5,724 bases of DNA from an uncultured Clostridia bacterium (lineage in GTDB: Bacteria > Bacillota > Clostridia > Christensenellales > UBA1242), in the NCBI GenBank assembly GCA_946610635.1, contig CAMOCI010000049.1, positions 1 to 5,724 of the forward strand. Reading direction: 5' to 3'. How positions within the stretch are numbered: position 1 is the stretch's first letter; every line of letters starts with the position of its first letter. Both the position numbers and the translations under genes were made by a program. The notes below the pieces were generated by a model, which did not search any database, was not told the origin of the DNA, and saw only the letters and a program-made list of their open reading frames with translations. This document shows positions 1-5,633 of the stretch, piece by piece.

Positions 1-351
1 TGCAGTGCACTAGCATTATTCGGAGCAAACCTATTAAAAATAAAGCCTAGCATAGAAGTGAAAAATGGTAAAATGGGCGTTGGTAAAAAATATTTTGGTA
101 AATATGAAAACTGCGTAATAAAATATGTTAAAGATACACTTGAAACATACAAAAATCCAGACTATACAAGAATATTTATCACTCACACAAAAATTAATAA
201 TGAAATTGTGGAACAAGTTAAAAAATATTTAAAAGAAAATACACAATTTAAAGAGATTTTAGAAACAACAGCCGGAGCAACAGTTACAAGTCATTGTGGT
301 AGCAATACGTTAGGCATATTATTTTATACTGATGGTGAAGGTCATTATTAA
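1..351 (+). CDS. DegV family protein, C-terminal part (5' truncated by window edge)
   Basis: Frame 1 is open from the first base and ends in a double stop (TAA TAA). The 116 visible residues match the C-terminal lobe of DegV/FakB-type proteins. Residues 7-25 carry the usual 'lLkIKPsIEVkNGKm' segment. THT at 61-63 starts the second half of the Rossmann-like lobe. SHCGSNTLGILF at 97-108 occupies the place of the family's closing HxGpgTlGi motif. DegV proteins are usually about 280 residues, so roughly 165 N-terminal residues lie outside the window, including the first lipid-contacting lobe. Established knowledge: the family binds a single fatty acid, and the FakB members hand it to the kinase FakA for phosphorylation on the way to phospholipid synthesis. 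Whether this copy is a true FakB cannot be judged from the C-terminus. A GTG at 58 could be read as a start but would cut the domain. The gene converges on orfB and ends just before a shared hairpin terminator. Confidence 0.85.
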   Translation, partial: CSALALFGANLLKIKPSIEVKNGKMGVGKKYFGKYENCVIKYVKDTLETYKNPDYTRIFITHTKINNEIVEQVKKYLKENTQFKEILETTAGATVTSHCGSNTLGILFYTDGEGHY

Positions 352-370
352 TAAATATTTTATTAATATC

Positions 371-405
371 AAAAAACGAATACATTTGAAATGTATTCGT
401 TTTTT
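371..405. terminator. Bidirectional intrinsic terminator between degV-type gene and orfB
   Basis: A perfect 10-bp stem (377-386 CGAATACATT with 390-399 AATGTATTCG) encloses a 3-base loop. It is flanked by six A on the left (371-376) and six T on the right (400-405). Because the tracts are symmetrical, the hairpin has a U-tract on either strand. It lies 20 bases after the degV-type stop and 18 bases after the orfB stop, so it can end both convergent transcripts. Confidence 0.85.
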
Positions 406-422
406 ACATCTTTAAAATGATA

Positions 423-1055
423 TTACAACTGTGTTGTATTCTCTTCTCTTAAATCTAATAACAAATTATTTATAATTTTTTTTGCTTCATCTTTATTAAC
501 ATTAACTAGCTTTTCTGCTATAGTTTTAAAAATTTCTGCATTTTGTTTAGATACTTTGCCTGCTGTTATAAACTCTTTTGAAATATCAAAAAGTTCTTTT
601 GCAAAAGGTGTAAAACGTAAATTATCTTGATGCCAATATGTATCTGCCTTTTTTGCTGTACAATTTGATTTACCTTTAACATCACCAAGACCATGAAAAC
701 TAAACTTTAAACCATAAATATCAACAACAGAAAATTTATCATTATGTAATACTTTGACGCTTTCTATGGGATTATCTAATAATCTATCAACTTGTGCATC
801 TAAAAAACCTTTAAATGTATATTTGTTTCTAACTTCTTTTGGTGCATAAGCTTTTTTTACAAACGCATTGCATAGTGTACCAGCAGAAAATATAACAAAG
901 CAGTCATAAATATTTTTCGGCCTAAATAAACCTGTAATGTAAAATGCTAATTGTTCATCATCAAAACTAATAACAGTTGGCTCTTTGCTCTGCACACTAG
1001 CAATTTTGTGCTTTAACTCTTTTGTAGATTCAAAATTTAATTCTTTCATCATCAT
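423..1055 (-). CDS. Hypothetical protein OrfB (210 aa), second gene of an unknown two-gene operon
   Basis: I do not recognise this protein. The chosen start is the first ATG of an ATG-ATG-ATG run. It overlaps the orfA stop as ATGA and has AAAGGAG (complement at 1064-1070) 8 bases upstream. An in-frame ATG 9 codons further upstream has no such support. The product is 210 residues, probably cytoplasmic: there is no signal peptide, and the one hydrophobic patch (about 50-66) is short and interrupted. The middle, about 107-152, looks like the most structured part: 'FSVVDIYGLKFSFHGLG' followed by a Lys/Cys-rich turn and 'YWHQDNLRFTPFAKELF', with aromatic, His and Arg residues (H121, W141, H142, R147) that could form a site. 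The C-terminal 50 residues look helical and Lys-rich. It is co-transcribed and translationally coupled with orfA, which suggests a complex or shared task. Sampled G+C is about 31%. Confidence 0.85.
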   Translation of the reverse strand: MMMKELNFESTKELKHKIASVQSKEPTVISFDDEQLAFYITGLFRPKNIYDCFVIFSAGTLCNAFVKKAYAPKEVRNKYTFKGFLDAQVDRLLDNPIESVKVLHNDKFSVVDIYGLKFSFHGLGDVKGKSNCTAKKADTYWHQDNLRFTPFAKELFDISKEFITAGKVSKQNAEIFKTIAEKLVNVNKDEAKKIINNLLLDLREENTTQL

Positions 1056-2317
1056 ATCAAAAACTCCTTTGCTTTGATGCAATCTAAAAGCTTCTTGTCT
1101 TTTAACTTTTTAGAACTAAGCAAAATCTTTAGCTCCTTATTATCAATAAAGCATTTTTTAGCATCAATTTTAGAAAGTCTTCGATTAAAGTTTACAAATT
1201 CATCAAAATTTTTAAAAGTTTTATTAAAATTTTTTGCATCAGCGGAGTGTAAAAAGTTAGGGAATAATACAGAATATTCTTCACTAGGTATATGCATGTG
1301 AAACACAGATTTATGGTTCACTGAGTCTTCAAAAAATTCTTGATTTTTCTTCTCAATTTCACTGCCTGTATAATTATGTTCTTGATTAATATATTCTAAT
1401 TTATTTATATGATTATTAATTGGCATATAATCCATTCTATAAAGCAATCTATTTTCATTAACATCACCATTTAATACTAAATTTAGTTGATAGCCAACAT
1501 TTTGCAAATCATTAGCGCAATTGCTTTGTAATTCAGTACTTTTTGCAGATTTTTCATTTACTTTACTTATTATTTCAGAAAACAGTACTGGTTTATCTTG
1601 GTAATAGCCTATATAAAATCTCTTAAGATATTCATAGTTTAAACTACTACTTTTGTGCAATTTTTCATAAATTAACGTTTTTTTAACGTTAAAAATAAGT
1701 TCGTTTTGCGTTTTGTCATCTAATACATAGTTGGTATTTGCACGCATTGAGTTGCCAAAGTTACCTTTTAAAACTTCTTTTGCAGTTGACGTTTCAGAAA
1801 TAAATATATCTTTTGGTATTGCTTTATTAGTTTTATCAAAACATTTTGTGGTCCAATATTCATTAATTTTTTTGTATGTCGAAAAATTATCAATTCTTCT
1901 ACTTAAAGCAAATTTTGTTAAATCATCATAATATGGTGGATGATATACAAAAAAACTTGCTCCACTTTTAACTTCGTAAGCGTATATGCAATTAAACATA
2001 AAGTCTAAACGCTTTTGTAAAATCTCTTTATATTCTTCTATGGTAATTAAATTTTTGTTTTCTTTTGCAAGCAAAATATCTTCTTTTTTTATTTGCTCTA
2101 TATTTGAATTAATTTTTGATTCTAACATTTTGTAAAGTCTAAATGTGTTATGTAAATAATTTTCAAGTTCTGTATTAGAGCCATATAGTTCTTTTAAAAA
2201 AACATTTCTGCTAGAATTATAAAAAACACTTACATCGTCAGCATTATCAACAAAATGCTGAAATGTACGTGACATTGTATTAAGTATATCTTGTGTTAAT
2301 TCGTGTTTTTTGTTCAT
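1052..2317 (-). CDS. Hypothetical protein OrfA (421 aa), first gene of an unknown two-gene operon
   Basis: I do not recognise this protein. Two ATGs stand 6 bases apart at its start. The second (2315-2317) lies 8 bases from AAAGG (complement at 2326-2330) and is preferred; the first (2321-2323) has only a 2-base gap. The product is 421 residues, with no signal peptide or membrane segment, and is rich in Asn, Lys and Tyr. Residues 1-110 look helical, with heptad-like stretches around 45-105. Residues 110-135 (IYAYEVKSGASFFVYHPPYY) look like beta strand. Residues 225-300 include a Tyr-rich stretch (YEYLKRFYIGYYQDKPVLF) and LLYRMDYMP (291-299). A His-containing stretch, VFHMHIPSEEYSVLFP, lies at 338-353, about 40 residues after the RMDY. 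The C-terminal 50 residues are strongly basic. The stop overlaps the orfB start by 4 bases. Sampled G+C is about 26%, below the neighbouring gltX (about 35%). Function unknown. Confidence 0.85.
   Translation of the reverse strand: MNKKHELTQDILNTMSRTFQHFVDNADDVSVFYNSSRNVFLKELYGSNTELENYLHNTFRLYKMLESKINSNIEQIKKEDILLAKENKNLITIEEYKEILQKRLDFMFNCIYAYEVKSGASFFVYHPPYYDDLTKFALSRRIDNFSTYKKINEYWTTKCFDKTNKAIPKDIFISETSTAKEVLKGNFGNSMRANTNYVLDDKTQNELIFNVKKTLIYEKLHKSSSLNYEYLKRFYIGYYQDKPVLFSEIISKVNEKSAKSTELQSNCANDLQNVGYQLNLVLNGDVNENRLLYRMDYMPINNHINKLEYINQEHNYTGSEIEKKNQEFFEDSVNHKSVFHMHIPSEEYSVLFPNFLHSADAKNFNKTFKNFDEFVNFNRRLSKIDAKKCFIDNKELKILLSSKKLKDKKLLDCIKAKEFLI
1064..1070 (-). promoter_or_regulatory. Ribosome binding site of orfB, inside the 3' end of orfA
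   Basis: The minus strand reads AAAGGAG, 8 bases before the ATG at 1055. It lies in the last codons of orfA (the AAG GAG codons for K-E). Together with the ATGA overlap, it settles the start of orfB and implies that its translation is coupled to orfA. Confidence 0.75.
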
Positions 2318-2325
2318 TTGCATAA

Positions 2326-2330
2326 CCTTT
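2326..2330 (-). promoter_or_regulatory. Ribosome binding site deciding the orfA start
   Basis: The minus strand reads AAAGG with 8 bases to the second ATG (2317) and only 2 to the first (2323). The same spacing is seen for orfB and gltX, which favours the second ATG. Confidence 0.6.
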
Positions 2331-2336
2331 AATTAT

Positions 2337-2372
2337 ATATTACCATATATAAAAGCGCTTTGCAATATGCAA
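2337..2372 (-). promoter_or_regulatory. Candidate promoter of the orfA-orfB operon, with palindromes across the -35 region
   Basis: On the minus strand TTGCAA (2360-2365) is followed by a 17-base spacer and TAATAT (2337-2342). The -10 is preceded by TGG (2343-2345), an extended -10. A second, overlapping pair fits as well: TTGCAT (2367-2372), 17 bases, TATATG (2344-2349). Both -35 hexamers belong to one palindrome, TTGCA-ATA-TGCAA (2360-2372). A second perfect 10-bp palindrome, AAAGCGCTTT (2352-2361), abuts it inside the spacer. A start about 7 bases after either -10 would leave a leader of only about 13-20 bases before the orfA ATG. Assigned by consensus matching only. Confidence 0.5.
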
Positions 2373-2462
2373 TTGACATTTTTTTTAAAAAATTATTAAT
2401 TAAATATTATTGCTTACTTAAACAAAATATTAAAAATTGTTTTATATTGTTTTTGTGGATAT

Positions 2463-2496
2463 AAAAAAACTCTTGATACAAAAATCAAAAGTTTTT
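2463..2496 (-). terminator. Intrinsic terminator of gltX
   Basis: A 13-bp stem (2465-2477 with 2484-2496) encloses a 6-base loop and begins about 16 bases past the gltX stop. The only imperfect position (C2472 opposite A2489 on the plus strand) becomes a G-U wobble in minus-strand RNA, so the hairpin is fully paired only in the gltX direction. Seven U follow on that strand (2463-2469). It separates gltX from the orfA promoter about 90 bases downstream. Confidence 0.8.
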
Positions 2497-2512
2497 AAAA
2501 TTTAATCATATA

Positions 2513-4183
2513 CTAATTACTTAATATTTCACTTGCCAATTTAAGTCTTTTAATAACTTCTTCATATCCAAGCAATGTGCAAATTTGAAATAAATCTGGT
2601 GTATTTGCCTTGCCAGTGATTGCAACTCTTATTATGGAAGCAACATCACCATAGTGGCCTACAAACTGCTCTGGATTTGCTTTGTAAACTTTCATATCAT
2701 CAGCAAAACCAAACTCTACGCCTAGTTCTTTAATTTTTCCAAACCAAATGCTATTTTCGGTTTCTTGCTGATAAATAGTAATATATTTGTCGACAATCTT
2801 TTTAAGAAGTTCTTTATTAAACTTTTCATAATTAAATGCATAATCATCTAAGCATGTTGGTTTATATAATTCTTTAAAAAAGTATCCAAATGCACTTTTT
2901 GTTTCGTTCCACTTTGCAATATCTTTACGTGGTTTTGGTGTGCCACGCTCAATAGAAAATACTTTTATTGCATAGTCTTTATTTTCTTTTAAAATACTTG
3001 CAAATTCTTTATCATATTGCTCTGCCCACTCTAAGCACAAATCATAAACTTTTTGTGCGTCAAATTTAGAAATTACATTTTTGCTTACATCATTGAGTTT
3101 TGGCAAGTCAAAAAGTGCTCCACTCTTGCTCATTTTGTCAGTTGTAACTACAAAATCATCAATATTTGCGTCTGGGTTAGCTTTTCTCCACTCTTCAAAA
3201 TTGCTGTTTGCAACATTAAGCAAATATTCTCTAACGCCATCAACTGGATAGCCTTCCTCCAAATAAAACGCAACGTTTGCCTCTGGGTCTTTACGCTTTG
3301 AAATTTTGCGTTTGCTGTTGCCTTCCATCTTTTGCATTGGTGCAACATGTGCATATTTTATAGGTTCAAAGCCAAGTGCATTAAATATTTGCAAATGCTC
3401 TGCAATGCTTGGTATATACTCATCACCACGTATAACAAGATTAACACGCATAAAGTGGTCATCACACGCATGAGCAAAATTATACGGCGGCAAAAAGTCA
3501 CGCTTTAAAATAACAACATCATTAAAATTATCACTTAATTTTAGTGTACCACGTATTGCATCTTCCACAACAATTTTATGGTCGGCATTACTTTCACATT
3601 TAAGCCTTATTGCAAACTTTTTGCCTGCTTTAATGTTTTCTTCAACTTCTTCATATGTCAAGTTTCTACAATGAGCATAACTACCATAGTAGCCTATCAA
3701 CTCCTTGCTAGCTTCTTGAATTGCTTTATCTCTTTGAGAAGTTTCTTCATCACAAAAACAAGGGTATGCTTTGCCTATGCTAACCAAATATTTAGCCATT
3801 GCTTTGTAAATGTCTTTACGTTGGCTTTGTGTGTAAACGCCATAGTTACCATAATCGTTGCCATCAACATCAACACCTTCATCAAAATTTATATGATATC
3901 TGTTTAAGCCTTGAATAATAAGTTTAACACCATTTTCTATTTTTCTGTTTTGGTCAGTATCTTCTATACGCAATATAAATACACCACCACTTTTTTTTGC
4001 AAAGTTATCTGCTACTAGGCATGTAAAAACACTGCCAATATGTAAAAAGCCTGTTGGGCTTGGTGCAAATCTAGTAACTATTGCCCCATCTTTTAATTCT
4101 CTTTTTGGGTATCTTGCCTCTAAATCTTCCTTTGTTAATGTAACATCAGGAAATAACAAATCTGCTAATTTTTTGTAATCCAT
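2513..4183 (-). CDS. gltX: Glutamyl-tRNA synthetase (GluRS, class I)
   Basis: This cytoplasmic enzyme charges tRNA-Glu with glutamate using ATP. In bacteria lacking GlnRS it may also charge tRNA-Gln for later amidation by GatCAB. The protein has 556 residues, longer than the roughly 470-490 of many bacterial GluRS but typical of the clostridial form with an N-terminal 'ADLLFP...YPKR' extension. The Rossmann fold carries RFAPSPTGFLHIGS (38-51, HIGH motif) and RIEDTDQNR (72-80). A Cys pair, CFC at 142-144, with HC at 171-172 fits the zinc-binding insertion. RGDEY at 252-256 and KRKISKRKD at 291-299 (KMSKS-type loop) complete the active site. The helical anticodon-binding region occupies about 360-556. 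The second of two ATGs 6 bases apart is chosen as start: AAAGGA (complement at 4192-4197) lies 8 bases from it and only 2 from the first. The gene is monocistronic, divergent from rpsU, and followed by its own terminator. Confidence 0.95.
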   Translation of the reverse strand: MDYKKLADLLFPDVTLTKEDLEARYPKRELKDGAIVTRFAPSPTGFLHIGSVFTCLVADNFAKKSGGVFILRIEDTDQNRKIENGVKLIIQGLNRYHINFDEGVDVDGNDYGNYGVYTQSQRKDIYKAMAKYLVSIGKAYPCFCDEETSQRDKAIQEASKELIGYYGSYAHCRNLTYEEVEENIKAGKKFAIRLKCESNADHKIVVEDAIRGTLKLSDNFNDVVILKRDFLPPYNFAHACDDHFMRVNLVIRGDEYIPSIAEHLQIFNALGFEPIKYAHVAPMQKMEGNSKRKISKRKDPEANVAFYLEEGYPVDGVREYLLNVANSNFEEWRKANPDANIDDFVVTTDKMSKSGALFDLPKLNDVSKNVISKFDAQKVYDLCLEWAEQYDKEFASILKENKDYAIKVFSIERGTPKPRKDIAKWNETKSAFGYFFKELYKPTCLDDYAFNYEKFNKELLKKIVDKYITIYQQETENSIWFGKIKELGVEFGFADDMKVYKANPEQFVGHYGDVASIIRVAITGKANTPDLFQICTLLGYEEVIKRLKLASEILSN

Positions 4184-4191
4184 TTTCATTT

Positions 4192-4197
4192 TCCTTT
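4192..4197 (-). promoter_or_regulatory. Ribosome binding site deciding the gltX start
   Basis: The minus strand reads AAAGGA with 8 bases to the ATG at 4183 and 2 bases to the upstream ATG at 4189. The longer spacing is functional and matches orfA and orfB, so the protein most likely begins MDYKKLADLL. Confidence 0.6.
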
Positions 4198-4254
4198 ATA
4201 AATTTTAACAGACAAAATCTTATAGCAAGTTATGTCTATTATTTTACGTGCAAT

Positions 4255-4260
4255 ATTATA
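4255..4260 (-). promoter_or_regulatory. Probable -10 element of the gltX promoter
   Basis: The minus strand has a perfect TATAAT, which would give a leader of about 65 bases ahead of gltX. The -35 is weak: the hexamer at 17-base spacing is TAGCAA (4278-4283), matching consensus at 3 of 6 positions. I see no T-box or other riboswitch signature in the leader. Confidence 0.45.
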
Positions 4261-4316
4261 TCACAACAATTTACATTTTGCTAGTAATTAACAAAGTTTT
4301 TTTAATATTAAAATGC

Positions 4317-4344
4317 TTGACAAAAAAAAAGTATATGGTATAAT
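4317..4344 (+). promoter_or_regulatory. Strong sigma-A promoter of rpsU
   Basis: A perfect -35 TTGACA (4317-4322), a 16-base spacer and a perfect -10 TATAAT (4339-4344) are present. The TG at 4336-4337 makes it an extended -10. The spacer begins with a run of A. The expected start is near 4351, giving a leader of about 26 bases. It is arranged back to back with the gltX promoter. Confidence 0.88.
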
Positions 4345-4362
4345 ATAGCAGAATTTAAAACC

Positions 4363-4372
4363 AAGGTGGTGA
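4363..4372 (+). promoter_or_regulatory. Strong ribosome binding site of rpsU
   Basis: AAGGTGGTGA matches the anti-Shine-Dalgarno complement AAGGAGGTGA at 9 of 10 positions and sits 4 bases before a GTG. It is by far the strongest site in the window and settles the non-ATG start. Confidence 0.85.
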
Positions 4373-4376
4373 AATT

Positions 4377-4550
4377 GTGAGCGTAGTTAAAGTTGGCGAA
4401 ACTGAAAGTTTAGATAGCGCTATTAAACGTTTTAAGAGAAAATGCCAAAAAGATGGCATTATTGGCGACATCAAAAAAAACCAAGAATATCTTAAACCAA
4501 GCGTAAGAAAAAAACTTAAAAGAGAAGAAGCTAGAAAAAAGAACAGATAA
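4377..4550 (+). CDS. rpsU: 30S ribosomal protein S21
   Basis: This is a 57-residue protein starting at GTG, the usual length for S21 (about 57-70). It begins (M)SVVKVGETESLDSAIKRF, the typical S21 N-terminus (VxVxxxEsLdxAlrRFkR). It continues with RKCQKDGII and the KPSVRKKLKREEARKK basic tail that contacts 16S rRNA. Established knowledge: S21 binds the platform of the small subunit near the anti-Shine-Dalgarno end of 16S rRNA and helps initiation on mRNAs. The gene has a consensus promoter and near-consensus ribosome binding site, fitting high expression. It stands alone here, between divergent gltX and convergent uppP. Its size and GTG start make it easy to miss. Confidence 0.95.
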   Translation: MSVVKVGETESLDSAIKRFKRKCQKDGIIGDIKKNQEYLKPSVRKKLKREEARKKNR

Positions 4551-4566
4551 TATAACTAGTTAAATT

Positions 4567-4594
4567 AAAAAGATGTTAAACGACATCTTTTTTT
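4567..4594. terminator. Bidirectional intrinsic terminator shared by rpsU and uppP
   Basis: AAAAAGATGT (4567-4576) pairs with ACATCTTTTT (4583-4592) around a 6-base loop, and the run continues to seven T (4588-4594). It begins 16 bases after the rpsU stop and lies 3 bases beyond the uppP stop on the other strand, where five U follow the stem. It is stronger in the rpsU direction. Confidence 0.85.
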
Positions 4595-4597
4595 GTA

Positions 4598-5374
4598 TTA
4601 AAATAAATGCAAAAAAAATTGATTAAGCATAACAAAAGTGCCAAGAATTAACATATACACTCCAAACCAAGAAAATTTTGCTTTTTTTATAACTTTTAGC
4701 ATACACTTTATGGCAAAATAGCCCGAGATTGCACTAAACAAAAATCCAAATAATAGCGCGACAAAGGATATGTTTAAAGTTGATTTGCTTACATCGAAAA
4801 GTTCAAACACTAAACTACCAAGTATTGCAGGTATGCTCATCAAAAAACTAAATTCTGCACTCTCTGCTCTTCTTGTACCCTGCACCATTGCACTTGTAAT
4901 AGTGCTACCACTTCGGCTAATGCCAGGCAATATTGCCATACCCTGAAAAATACCCATAACAATAGCACCACCATAGCCTAAATTTTTGTATTGATAGTTA
5001 TGTTTGCAAGAATAATCTGCAACAAACATCATAATAGCAGTAACAAAAAAACCAACAAAAAGCAAATTACCGTTAAATGAATTTTTAAAAAAATCTTTAA
5101 AAAGTAAGGCAATAATTATTGTGGGAAGTGTTGCAAAAACTAGTTTTTGTGATTTTTCACAAAATGGGCACTTTATAAGTTCAACTATACTTTTTCTAAA
5201 AACAACACAAACAGCAACAAGTGTACCTAAATGCACAACAATATCAAAGAACAAACAATCTATGTTAATTCCAAAAATTTGTTGAAACAAAACCAGATGC
5301 CCACTAGAAGATACTGGTAAAAATTCTGTTAAACCTTGAACAATACCCAAAAAAATTGCTAAAAATATACTCAT
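4598..5374 (-). CDS. uppP: Undecaprenyl-diphosphatase (UppP/BacA)
   Basis: This integral membrane enzyme removes a phosphate from undecaprenyl diphosphate, recycling the carrier lipid for peptidoglycan and other envelope polymers; extra copies give bacitracin tolerance. The product is 258 residues, close to the family's 260-275. The first signature, GLTEFLPVSSSGHL, is at 14-27, with catalytic-site candidates E17, S24 and H26. The second, LPGISRSGSTIT, is at 149-160, with R154. Several hydrophobic membrane segments are visible, at about 2-20, 41-60, 78-94, 103-120, 178-192, 200-222 and 236-254. Position 13 is Gln (IVQGLTEF) where E. coli has Glu, which I recall as a common variant. A CPFC pair lies at 69-72 in a loop. 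The ATG at 5374 is chosen because it places E17 as in the family. It has no visible Shine-Dalgarno, and a TTG 13 codons upstream would add a Cys-rich tail not typical of the family. A TATAAT at 5436-5441 could be its -10 but lacks a -35. Confidence 0.94.
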   Translation of the reverse strand: MSIFLAIFLGIVQGLTEFLPVSSSGHLVLFQQIFGINIDCLFFDIVVHLGTLVAVCVVFRKSIVELIKCPFCEKSQKLVFATLPTIIIALLFKDFFKNSFNGNLLFVGFFVTAIMMFVADYSCKHNYQYKNLGYGGAIVMGIFQGMAILPGISRSGSTITSAMVQGTRRAESAEFSFLMSIPAILGSLVFELFDVSKSTLNISFVALLFGFLFSAISGYFAIKCMLKVIKKAKFSWFGVYMLILGTFVMLNQFFLHLF

Positions 5375-5538
5375 ATCATAAAATATGCAACATTTTGGCG
5401 AATTATGGCACAAACTTACTTTTTTAATACTATTTATTATATATGAATAAAAATTATAGACATTTTTAATTTAAAATTATTTAAATAAAACATACAAAAA
5501 TCTATTAAAAAAATATTTTTAAAACTATGCTCGCTTGC

Positions 5539-5567
5539 TTGACAAACAAAATAGCGTTTGTTATAAT
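5539..5567 (+). promoter_or_regulatory. Consensus sigma-A promoter of the tRNA-Ser gene
   Basis: A perfect TTGACA (5539-5544), a 17-base spacer and a perfect TATAAT (5562-5567) are present. The expected start is near 5574, about 60 bases before the tRNA, leaving a 5' leader for RNase P to remove. An 8-base direct repeat GCGTTTGT (5554-5561 and 5574-5581) brackets the -10, and ACAAAC (5542-5547) is inverted to the first copy. The upstream stretch 5503-5525 is a long A/T run that may help polymerase binding. Confidence 0.88.
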
Positions 5568-5633
5568 GTGATTGCGTTTGTGAAGAAGATAGAACATATT
5601 TTATATCCCAAACAAAATAATTAAATAAATTTT

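Noticed and set aside
58..351. A complete 97-residue gene starting at GTG 58.
   Set aside because: The frame is open upstream to the window edge and the preceding 19 codons fit the DegV family, so this is an internal codon of a truncated gene.
1074..1931. Two plus-strand open frames opposite orfA.
   Set aside because: Hydrophobic Ser/Phe/Leu-rich translations typical of the antisense of an AT-rich Lys/Asn-rich gene; no ribosome binding site or promoter support.
2373..2378. TTGACA on the plus strand in the orfA upstream region.
   Set aside because: No matching -10 at a workable spacing, and no plus-strand gene follows before gltX.
3122..3136. A literal KMSKS in GluRS at residues 350-354 (TTDKMSKSGALFDL).
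   Set aside because: It lies after the catalytic domain, just before the 'FDLPKLNDVSKN' segment of the helical region. The catalytic loop is KRKISKRKD at 291-299, in the normal place after RGDEY.
3053..3907. Open frames on the plus strand and in another minus frame inside gltX.
   Set aside because: They are shadows of the well-supported gltX, with no family resemblance or ribosome binding sites.
4209..4238. Possible hairpin (AGACA/TGTCT) in the gltX leader as an attenuator or T-box.
   Set aside because: Only 5 bp with an 18-base loop, no terminator alternative and no T-box sequence.
5436..5441. TATAAT on the minus strand upstream of uppP as a confident promoter.
   Set aside because: No -35 hexamer resembling TTGACA at 16-18 bases, and this A/T-rich stretch contains other TATAAT-like strings; kept only as a possibility under uppP.
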